Positions 55,801-64,000 of a stretch of DNA of 64,000 nucleotides are shown here, piece after piece (within the stretch, counting starts at the first letter, position 1; each line of letters begins with the position of its first letter). A program made the position numbers and the translations under genes. Source of the DNA: Calocera cornea HHB12733 (Eukaryota; Basidiomycota; Dacrymycetes; Dacrymycetales; Dacrymycetaceae); the NCBI GenBank assembly GCA_001632435.1, contig KV423934.1, forward strand, positions 124,001 through 188,000. Reading direction: 5' to 3'. The notes below the pieces were generated by a model. It did no database searches. It was given only the letters and a program-made list of their open reading frames with translations, and had not been told where the DNA came from.

Positions 55801-58033
55801 GATATCAATAAGCTCGATAGTGTAGAGATTCCCACACTCGTCAGAGAGCTAAATGCGGTCGAGAGTTCGCTTGAAAGCGCTTCTTCCCAAGCCGAGGAAG
55901 TGGGTGTTTCCTTCTGTTTCCCGAAGGTCTGACTCTGACGTATTCCAGGCGGATACCCATCTCAATCGAGCTAGAGCTGACCAGCGGGAACTGCAAGCGC
56001 TCAAACTTACAGCTGCCCAGATCTCAAGTGCATCATCCGAAATAGTGGACCTGCAGCGTGACATAACCCAGCTGACGGAGAGGCTTTCCATCGAAGGAAC
56101 TGCTCGCTCTATGGATGAGCTCGAAAGCGAGCTTCGTGGTATAATCGACAGAATGTGTGCAATTCTTTCGGATGTTGGCTTATTTCGACTAACTCCGATG
56201 CAGCAAAGCTTGTGAACAGGCAAGACAAGACTTGACCGCTGAGAAGGATCGCACTCTCATGGAACAGCGGGGCCTTGAACGGCGCATCCATGATCTTCAA
56301 TTGCGCCAGCGTGATCTTCAAGACAAGATCAAAGAGCGAAGCCAGTTGGATCAACGTATGAAGGACAGCAAGGAAGCGATTGTCGCGAAAGAAAAGAGCA
56401 TCGAAGTAAGGGAGCTGTAGGGTCTTGAAGTATCTGACTGATCAATGTGGGCAGGAACGAAGAGAAGCTGTGTCGAGAAGCGACCTACCAATCCGAACGC
56501 TTGAGCGGGAGAGAAGTGACCTCGAGAAGTCGTCAACAGCAGAGATTGACCAGTCGACATCTTTGGTGAATGATCTGGAACGAAACGTGGAACGTCTAAG
56601 GACCGCGAGCATACCCATCGAGCTGTATGCGGCCTCTCGTTGCGAGGGTCAATGCTAACAACTGGTCATCAGGTACATTCGCGAACGAACAGACCGACAA
56701 CTAGAGACTGTCAACCACGAGATTGCAGGTATGGAAGCGAAGATCACTGAAGCGAACACTGCTGCCGAAAGTATACGCACGTCTGTCGCTCTTTTGGACA
56801 AGGAAGTGGGCGAGCAGAGCACCATAATGTCCAATCTCCGCGATAATGCCCGCCTGCGCGAAACGCAGCGCGGGATTGCAGAGGTAGAGGCAGAGATTGC
56901 CACCCACGATCTTGAAGAAATGGCGAAGGCACGGCGGTCTTTCGACGAGAAGTACAATGTGTCCAAAGAGAAAGAAGCACTCGCAAACTCAAAGGTAACG
57001 GTTTATCTGCTAGCAGGTTAAAGTATCTCATTGATAACAGCGTTCCCATATCGGTGGAGAAGTTACCTCCATGAGAGCACAGCTGCGACAGCTTCAAGAC
57101 GACATTGTCACCGACTACAAGGACATTGATAAGCGCTACACCGATCAACTCATCACGGTTAAGGTCCGGGGTTCAACCTGTTCGTCGCCTAAGCTTGACC
57201 ATTTTCCAGATGTCGGACCTGGCGAACAACGATCTTGAGAAGTACGCGAAGGCGCTGGACAAGTGAGATCTGATTTGTGGGACTTCGAGCCTTGTTCACT
57301 CTGAAATCAGTGCCATCATGCGCTACCACTCGCTGAAGATGGAGGAGGTCAATGACACCATGAAGCACCTTTGGAATAGGACGTACCAGGGAACCGGTAT
57401 AGGCTTCCGAGCAGACCGCGATTCGTAGCTCTGATGCAATCTATAGATATCGATGGCATTAAGGTTCGATCTGATGTAGAGGGTGGTGCGACCAAGCGAA
57501 CATACAATTACAGAGTAAGAAGATCCAAGAAACTCCTTCAATCCAGACTGAGAAGCTGTGGCTAGGTTGTCATGACGAAGGATCAAGTTGAGATGGATAT
57601 GCGCGGAAGGTGCAGTGCTGGCCAAAAGATGCTGGCCTCGATCATCATTCGCCTCGCTCTATCCGATTCCTTTGGCCAAAATTGTGGAATCCTTGCTCTC
57701 GATGAGCCGACGAACGCATTGGACGCCGAAAATGTAGAAGCACTGGCTGCCAGCCTCGCAGAGTGCGTTGTGAACATGAACGAAGCAAACCTATTTCTGA
57801 CAGCATATACTGTAGCTTGATCAATGAACGAAGGAACTCGTCAAATTTCCAACTCATTGTCATTACGCATGATGAAAAATTCCTTCAGAGGCTCGCTACC
57901 AGTGACGTGATGGAATACTACTGGTAAGGGCTTGATTTGGCACCTCCGATACGCTAACGGTTCTTTGTACAGGCGCGTGTCACGCGATTCCAAGCAGAAG
58001 AGTGTCATCGAGCGAAACCGCATCCAGTTCTAG
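52811..58033 (+). CDS. RAD50: DNA double-strand-break repair ATPase Rad50
   Basis: The ATPase of the Mre11-Rad50-Nbs1 complex, which tethers and processes DNA ends and signals breaks. Splicing (intron 52813-52861) appears to split the start codon, AT|G, giving [17 protein letters not shown]. The N-terminal half has Walker A HNGSGKTTIIECL, itself cut by an intron at 52982, then [18 protein letters not shown] and the Q-loop [15 protein letters not shown]. Long coiled coils follow across many exons. The zinc hook KCRGCDR (CXXC at 55572-55583) lies in the middle. The C-terminal half has [20 protein letters not shown] (signature), Walker [15 protein letters not shown] and the H-loop VITHDEKFL, ending [10 protein letters not shown] at 58033. 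The D-loop reads NALD where TNLD is usual. The gene appears intact, with about 20 introns. Confidence 0.95.
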
Positions 58034-58289
58034 ATCATATATCGTCGCATCTATACCATCATGTTCTTCTAAGCACAGTTCAGCCTTTCCGACGCCGAAC
58101 CACGATGCGGGAACATACACGTAGTTGTAATATCAGCCACTTCGCGGACAGTCAGAATTTGGTCCTGCTGGCCCTGGCATGAGGTCAATGTGCAACCGCC
58201 GGCAGGCGGACCACGGCGGCTGCTACCGTGAACTGACAGCAAAGATAACCCTAACCCTAAAAAACCCTAACCCAGCGCCGCGCGGCGGC
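58034..58289. other. spacer with interstitial telomere-like tract
   Basis: Between the RAD50 stop and repeat locus D. It includes an inverted GC-rich patch (GCCGGCAGGCGG) and the telomere-like tract at 58247-58273. Confidence 0.6.
58247..58273. repeat. interstitial telomeric repeat (CCCTAA type)
   Basis: Three to four CCCTAA units, two adjacent and one after a short A run, immediately before repeat locus D. TTAGGG is the usual telomere repeat of filamentous fungi. Genes continue on both sides, so this is not a chromosome end. Confidence 0.85.
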
Positions 58290-59215
58290 GGAAGTAATTG
58301 TGCTGCCAAACGGAAGCAATGTGTCAAGTGGAAGCAGATGGGGCTAATGGAGCTGGAAGTAATGCAAGTTGCGGACCTAAACTCCATTGCGGAAGCAAGC
58401 AGAACAGGGGAAGGACATACTGGCAAGGAAGCAAACAGTGATACAGATGCAAACAGATGCAGACACAGATGCTTACAGTGAAGCAAAAACATGCACGGAA
58501 GCAAATGTACAACCAGAAGCAAATATAGGATGGATGCAAACACCAAAACAGAAGCTAACGGCAACACATGAGAAGGCGGAAGCAAACAAGAAAAGAGGAG
58601 TAAGCAGTAATGCAGAAGCAAATGGGTCAGTGGAAGCAAATTTAGCCATGGAAGCAATACCTGAAGCAGACCCAAAATGCTGGTGGAGGTAAGATGTGCT
58701 CCACAGAGGCAAATACTCCAGATGGGATCAACCACCCCCCCCCCCCAAAAACGGAATCAAATACTCCACACAGCTGAGGAGCGAGAGGAAGCAAACAAAA
58801 TGGCAGAAACAAAAGCTTCAACAGGGCCAAGATTCCAGGTAGAGCCCAAAAGTGAGAAGGAAGCCAACCTGCAAGCAGAAGCAAAACAATAGATGGAAGC
58901 AAATGTGTCAAACAAGCTGAGATCTGAGAGGGAGGCAATACTAAACCGGAGGCAAATAAATGTAGGGAAGCACCGGCCTTTTGCGGAAGCAAAGAAATGT
59001 ATGGACGCAAAGCGGTGAGGCAGATGCAGCAGGACTCAACGGATACAAAGCCATAAAATGGAAGCGGAGCTCCAGGCGGAAGTAACAATAGCGCCTCCAC
59101 GGAAGCAGAAAAAAACACTTCCGCTGCTTCCGTTCTCGTAGCATCTCCGTTCTGGTTCTTGTTTGGTTCCGTTTGGTTCCGCTTCCATCGTTGCTCCCGT
59201 TGCTCCGTTTGCTCT
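58290..59215. repeat. 18 bp-period CGGAAGCAAA array, locus D
   Basis: Forward motifs run from about 58290 to 59105: CGGAAGCAAT at 58311 and TGGAAGCAGA at 58329, 18 bp apart; CGGAAGCAAA at 58496 and CAGAAGCAAA at 58514, 18 bp apart; many others are more degenerate. The last 100 bp switch to the opposite strand (CTTCCGCTGCTTCCG, TTTGGTTCCGCTTCC). The array is looser than locus C. Open frames over it encode AEANxx-like hexapeptides on plus and Leu-rich hydrophobic hexapeptides on minus, both by-products of the 18 bp period. Confidence 0.8.
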
Positions 59216-59357
59216 GGCTTAGCAGTCCGCGCGGTGACCACACAACCGTCTTAGACAGCATCTCCTTATAGGGAATCACTGCACCATTTGTACATTCCAG
59301 CACCGAACGCAAACGCCTCTACAGCGTGAATCGGTGAAACCTGATCAATACATTTGT

Positions 59358-62300
59358 TTACTCATTTTGGCCCTCCCACAAAGCAGTCAGCGTCTCCTTG
59401 CCTTGCTCCTCAGCTGTGACTACCATTGTTTCCCGATCACGGTAGTGCTTGACACATTGGGCACCATAGATATATCCAGGCATCAGACCGGCCAAAGACA
59501 GCAGCTGAGGCGTTCCAACGTCGTTTTTCGACTTGTCCATGTTATGCATTCCCGATAGCAGTTGCTTGAAAAAAATCGTTGGATAGTAACGACCAGCCAA
59601 GCAAGAGATATTGACATAAAGCTCTTCGTCTTTGGCAAGCAATGGCCGGAATTTGAAACCCGAAGGCGCCGCTGGCCATGGGTACTTCGTTTGGACAGGG
59701 TGAGATAGGTCCAGCTTCTCCAAGGAAGCTTCTGAGCGTTCCACGAGGATCCCCAACGCAGACGCCGACAAGATGGGTGCATCACGGACGATATCAAAGC
59801 TGGGGCTTTGCTGCGGCAAGGGGCCGTTGGTTTCCCCACTCAGGATAGCAGGGTCCGTCTCGCTGTCGAGGACTGTTTCGAATACTGGACCCGCCATCCA
59901 ACACTCCTTCTTCTCATTGGCGTTGCTGGCATCTATTCCATAGGAGAGATAATGGAATGCGTTGATATGCATGAACAGCCCCCGTCCATCCGCTCCGGTG
60001 GTCATATTCTGCAGTAGATGTTTCCGATAATCGTCGCCTGGAAGATCTGGTTTGAATTGCACAGCGAGTCGAATAAAGTCGCCCTCCCAGATGCGCTCCG
60101 CACCCCAGAAGACGCCTTCGAATCTGCGTGCCGGGTTTTGGGTACTGATCGGAGGGGGGTTTTCGACATTTTGTGCCGGCACAGGATGGGAATATGCATC
60201 GGTAGCGGTCCATCCATTGTTGAGGTGATTACACATATGTACCGCCAACATCAGTGCTGGCGCGGCGTTTTGAAAAGTGCGAGCGACATCGGACGGGTCT
60301 CCGAGTTCGGGCCTGCTGCGACGTTTGGTCAACGTGCGCGGTTTATCTTTCAAAGCTGGAGAGAACGGATAAAACCGCATGATCTCGTCGAAGGAGGTCG
60401 AGGCAGGTCGGAACTGCTCAAGAACTTCTTTAGTGGACTGGGGGATGTTGTAGGCTGAGTATGGTAGAATTTCCTCCGCTCGAACGTAAGAATTGCAAAC
60501 GGTGCCCAGCGCCTGAACTTCCCATGCTGGTCCTGAGCCGGACGCCTTTGGGTTCGCCTCGGTAGCCACAAACTTCCTGGACGGCTCGTACTGAACGACG
60601 ATGCAGGGCCAGAATTCGATAGTTTCGCCAGGTTTCTTGCCAACAATGGGGGGACTAACGGAACACCAGATGATCTCGCCGTTTCGCGGGGATTCCAGAC
60701 GGTCCCACGATGCGATGTCTGCTTCCCGATCTGCTCTAACTGCTTTGGGTCGCGCCGAGTTAATATCGCGTGGAATCGGGGGGTCGGGCAACTTGATTTT
60801 CTTCACAGCTGATTGAGGCTTAATCGATGTCGTTGAAGCCTTTCTCTTCAGCGGCCTCTCCGGAGTGGTCGTGACTGAGCCAGCCTCTTTGGAGACACGA
60901 GGTTCAGAACGCTTTGAACAGCTGAAGCAGTGGCAATTCTTCGTATTTAAAGTCGGATCGGTGAGGAGCCATATTGCATGCGGGATGAACTGGACCGTCG
61001 AGCGGAACTTTGTCACTGTCTTGGATCCTGCGTGCGCTCAGAATGTCGTAGAAACTGAACGAGTTGACACGTTTACTCACCATACAAGTAAATGTCAGGT
61101 CGCCCTGTTTCAGGACCACTTGCCCGATGCTGCTGGTACAGACGATAATTCTTCGGCAGGTCGTCCATTGTGTATTTCTTACCTGTGAGAAGACGTTGAG
61201 AGGAGTTGAGTACTTCCAAGTTCTGCGGCTCACCCTTCAGGCCCATAAGCTGATCAGCCACCCCCTGTCCGATTTTCCTGAGGAAAGTCTTCTGGGTCTC
61301 GGAATCTCGAGGAACCACCTCCATACGATCAGGCATGGCTGGGCCTTTCCGAGAGCCAGGCAATCGATCCGACTGTCCATCAGAGACCCGGAAGAAAATG
61401 CGACCATTCTCATCGGGCATTTCGTATTTTTTCTCGGCAGTATCGACCTCCATCGGGACATCGTCTTCAGCTGGCGCGTCGTCTGGTTTCTCATCTTCTC
61501 CTTCGTCACCGGGCTCCGGCGAGCCGTCGGCGTCAACGTCAGATCCGTCGGCAGGGCGTTGGGCCTCCGCCTCCATCAAAACATCTTCAACAGCCGTCGC
61601 TCCTGGAACCATATCAATGACTCCCTCCACCTCGTTTAGGGGCCCGGTGATCGACTCTTCTCCTTCAACAGGTTCAGGTTTTGCGGACTCGTCCGGTTCG
61701 ATAACTTCAGCGTTGTCGACTGCATCGACTGCCGCTGCCTCTCCAACTTTGTCTCCGGTCTCCTCTTTATCTGCGGGCTCTTCGACATCCATCGCAGGCA
61801 AATGCTCATCTTCTACGGCATTCGGCTGCTCTGTCCCCTCAGCAGCCTCTTCAGCGTCGCCGACAGTGGGCTCTTCAGCGTCGCCGACAGTGGGCTCTTC
61901 AGCGTGGCCGACAACGGGATCTTCAGCGTCGCCGACAGCGGGATCTTCAGCGTCGCCGACAGAGGGATCTTCAGCGTCGCCGACAGCGGGCTCTTCAGCG
62001 TCGCCGACAGCGGGNNNNNNNNNNNNNNNNNNNNNNNNNNNNNNNNNNNNNNNNNNNNNNNNNNNNNNNNNNNNNNNNNNNNNNNNNNNNNNNNNNNNNN
62101 NNNNNNNNNNNNNNTCTTCAGCGTCGCCGACAGCGGGCTCTTCAGCGTCGCCGACAGCGGGATCTTCAGCGTCGCCGACAGCGAGCTCTTCAGCAGCCTT
62201 CTTAACCTCGTTCTCCTGGTCTTCTGTGGGTGCATCTTCAGCGGCCTGTTGCATCTCCTCAACAGCCGCGTCTTTCGGTACAGAATCGGTGGCTTCTGTA

Positions 62301-62407
62301 GGGTCGGCAGGTTGGGCCGCGGCTTCCTCGACGGCCTCAGGGATGGGCTCCTCGACGTGGGCTGCTGCGCACTCCCCTAGGGGAACGATCTGCTTGGGCC
62401 CAGCCAT
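59358..62407 (-). CDS. Clr2-family transcriptional silencing protein
   Basis: Clr2 of fission yeast is a subunit of the SHREC histone-deacetylase complex that silences heterochromatin. Exon 1 (62407-61073) starts MAGPKQIVPLGEC. It has a long acidic region made of 8-residue repeats (AVGDAEEP type) that spans a scaffold gap, then the N-terminal Clr2 domain (GRIFFRVSDGQSDRLPG, KIGQGVADQLMGL, DDLPKNYRLYQQHRASGPE, RPDIYLYG). Exon 2 (to 59358) has the short Cys cluster CHCFSCSK, a basic patch, and the conserved C-terminal half (NGEIIWCSVSPPIVGKK, IEFWPCIVVQYE, GAERIWEGDFIRLAV, PGYIYGAQCVKHYRDRE), ending LWEGQNE. Identification is from the N-terminal pattern and the GEIIWC...FWPCIV motif. It diverges from the membrane-protein gene. 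Confidence 0.82.
61853..62190 (-). repeat. 24 bp coding minisatellite in Clr2-like gene
   Basis: Tandem 24-mers (minus-strand sense: GCTGTCGGCGACGCTGAAG type) encode AVGDAEEP/AVGDAEDP, with variants PTVGDAEE and PVVGHAEE. The 100 N gap falls inside, so the true unit number is unknown. The array keeps the reading frame as far as it can be seen. Confidence 0.9.
62015..62114. other. assembly gap (100 N) within minisatellite
   Basis: Exactly 100 N inside the 24 bp repeats. The assembler probably could not cross the repeat, so the protein length is uncertain. Confidence 0.99.
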
Positions 62408-62821
62408 ACACTCGAGAACAGAACAGTACAGTTGTCCGCGCTGTCGATCGTGTGCGCGCAGCTCGCGGGGGTGGTATGATGCACCGCCCCTGCGGGCTTG
62501 GGCATTGACTGTGCGGAAGCAGAGTGGTGAGGCCGGGCGTCATGTGAGACGAGTGGTGTCGGGATCGGCCGCCCGCACGCGGCGGTGGGTGGTGGGTCGA
62601 GCGGGGCGGTGCTGTCATGTCAGCGAGACGAGACGACAGCGACAAAACGATTGCTGGCCGCCTTCTTCCTGTGGCTTCCTCTTCCTACATCTTCTCCTTC
62701 CTCCTTCCTCCTCCTTCCCGCTACCCGCCCGCCGCCTCGCCTCCTCGCCCTCCTCGCTTCCCCCTCGTCATAACCCTCTCCCGCAGGATCTCCCCTCCTG
62801 CCCTCCTCCTAATCACCAGCG
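62408..62821. promoter_or_regulatory. shared divergent promoter, Clr2-like / membrane protein
   Basis: About 410 bp, with a strongly pyrimidine-rich stretch (62640-62820, CTTCCTCCTCC-type) just before the plus-strand ATG, typical of fungal core promoters. No TATA box stands out. Confidence 0.5.
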
Positions 62822-63826
62822 ATGGCGACGACGACTCTCTCCTCCTTCTCCTCCCCCTCCTCCACCGCAATGTCCCTCCCCTCAACGACCATGATGCCCT
62901 CCACCGTCCTCATGCCTGTCTCCGTCTCCGCATCCTCCCCCTCCCCCTCCCCGTCAGAGACGCCCTCGGGCAACCAGTCCCAGGGAACGCCCAGTACGCC
63001 CGTTTCCCCCCAGCCCGCACAGACCCGGGCGAGCGAGCAGCAGCTGACCGTACAGGCTTCGCCTCAGGCTCCCTCTACCTCTTCACATTCCTCACCACCC
63101 TCCTCCTCCTCCTCACAGTCTCATTCGGCATCGTCCTCCGCTCATTCGTCCTCCGCCGCCGCTTCCGCAGGCGCGTGGAGGCCGCAATCGCAGCGGGCGT
63201 GCTCTTGCCAGGCAGCCTGAATGCGGGCAGGGGCGACAGGCGCCTCCAGGAGAAGCCCAAGCTATGGGAGGTATGGATGGATGAGGAGAAGGCAGCCAAG
63301 GGGACGGACGGCGCCGCATGGGACGACATCATGGTGCGTACACCTCCTTCCTCCCCGGGCCTTGCAACCCGAACTAACCACCCACTCTCCATAGCCAATC
63401 TCGGCCCAAGTGCTCACGCGCTCCACCGCCCCGCCGTCCCCCCCCCCTCCGGCGCCCCAACGTCCGCGCGGCCTCTTCTCCCGCCTCCCGTTCGTCAGCC
63501 GGCCCGCCCCGCCGCTCCCGACCTACTCCCCCCCAACGCCCGCAACAGCAGCATTCGACTCCGAGGTCCCACGAGGGCCCGACAACGTCCAGGTCACCGT
63601 GCTCATCGCCATGCCGTCCGCGGCGCGCGCGGGGTCGGACGACGGGAGCTCGGCGGACCGGGACCTGAAGGGCAAGGGCAAGGCTGCCGAGGAGGATGAG
63701 GACGAGGAGCTGCCCGAGGTGTGCTTCGGCACTACCGAGGTGGTCGTGCGGGAGCTCGGCAGCCTGGGCTTGCCCCAGTTGAGCCCGGCCCAGCATGCGG
63801 CTAATGCGGAAGAACAGCAGCGGTAG
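62822..63826 (+). CDS. single-pass membrane protein with Ser/Pro-rich ectodomain
   Basis: The ATG at 62822 opens a Ser/Thr/Pro-rich segment (MATTTLSSFSSPSSTAMSL). In a different frame follow SGSLYLFTFLTTLLLLLTVS, a membrane helix, and a basic stop-transfer stretch (LRSFVLRRRFRRRVEAAIAA). Next are PKLWEVWMDE and, across a clear intron (63334-63394, GTGCGT...CCATAG), PISAQVLTRSTAPPSPPPP, RGLFSRLPFVSRPAPPLPTY and the acidic EEDEDEELPEVCFGTTEVVV. It ends at the TAG at 63824. The join between the Ser-rich start and the membrane helix requires an intron whose borders I could not fix, or a 1-2 base assembly error. This layout occurs in many basidiomycete proteins of unknown function. It is probably at the cell surface or in an endomembrane. 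Confidence 0.7.
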
Positions 63827-64000
63827 TGCGCCGCGCGGGGATCTAGACTGCGCAGAGTCGACGGGAGCGAGGCACGGGGAGGAGGGGAGGCCCGCTGTAT
63901 CTTCTACCGTTTCTCACTGTTCTCTATCCACCGCACTTCCCGCCCTGCCCCGCCCTCATCACATTATTCTGCTTTTCTTTCTTCCCGGAGGGACATCTGT
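63827..64000. other. 3' flank of membrane-protein gene
   Basis: Presumed 3' UTR and spacer. No further gene is visible before the window ends. Confidence 0.5.

Noticed and set aside
58247..58273. True chromosome end
   Set aside because: RAD50 and the Clr2-like gene continue normally on either side and the tract has only three to four units.
24851..62407. A functional DNA-repair gene cluster (RAD4, BRCT protein, RAD50)
   Set aside because: The genes are interspersed with unrelated housekeeping genes and separated by kilobases on both strands; chance grouping is sufficient.
62617..63699. Single 360-residue ORF starting at 62617
   Set aside because: Its first 140 residues are the out-of-frame translation of the pyrimidine-rich promoter and Ser-rich exon; the supported intron at 63334 also contradicts it.
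1..64000. tRNA or rRNA genes
   Set aside because: I saw no tRNA-like cloverleaf with A/B boxes and no rRNA-like stretch; a covariance-model scan would be decisive.

Overview
The window looks like nuclear DNA of a filamentous basidiomycete, probably an agaricomycete. Its genes are cut by many 45-60 bp spliceosomal introns with GT(A/G)NGT donors, CTRAY-like branch sites and YAG acceptors. The gene set is fungal: TAM41, TRM61, RAD4/XPC, PET127, a fungal bestrophin-like protein, RPN13, phospholipase D1, RAD50 and a Clr2-family silencing factor. Two runs of exactly 100 N (20064-20163 and 62015-62114) are scaffold gaps.

Left part, 1-24.5 kb, is a nested transposon graveyard. It holds two broken pogo/Tigger-type transposases (1-416 and 3409-4467, minus). 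A 608 bp foldback element lies at 1644-2251. A dead Ty3/gypsy element (about 4552-9506) has two further insertions inside it: a solo LTR with a perfect 5 bp target duplication, and a 539 bp hAT-type MITE with a perfect 8 bp duplication. A TIR-bearing MITE (9922-10390) sits inside an array of 18 bp-period repeats. From about 11.1 kb comes a decayed Helitron: one Rep-helicase frame from 11772 to 17207 broken by five in-frame TGA codons, then unknown accessory ORFs. After these, on the opposite strand, is a divergent RPA1-like single-strand-binding gene (21648-24458), itself hit by a solo LTR. The Rep-helicase, the accessory ORFs and the RPA1-like gene share an unusual abundance of GCGC words, so they may be one very large element.

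Right part, 24.8-64 kb, is gene-rich. In order: TAM41 (minus) diverging from TRM61 (plus); RAD4 (minus) diverging from PET127 (plus); bestrophin-like, two-BRCT protein and a secreted Val/Leu-rich protein (all minus); RPN13 and two small genes (minus); PLD1 (minus) diverging from RAD50 (plus); Clr2-like (minus) diverging from a single-pass membrane protein (plus). These are ordinary housekeeping genes with no obvious joint pathway, although several act in genome maintenance.

The most unusual signal is a dispersed repeat family seen at four intergenic loci (about 9.7-11.1, 42.24-42.91, 51.80-52.64 and 58.29-59.22 kb). A degenerate 10-mer, CGGAAGCAAA, recurs every 18 bp with 8 bp of unrelated sequence between copies, and the strand of the motif switches within each locus. 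Two loci share a left flank, and a third lies next to an interstitial TTAGGG-type telomeric tract. I do not recognise this family.
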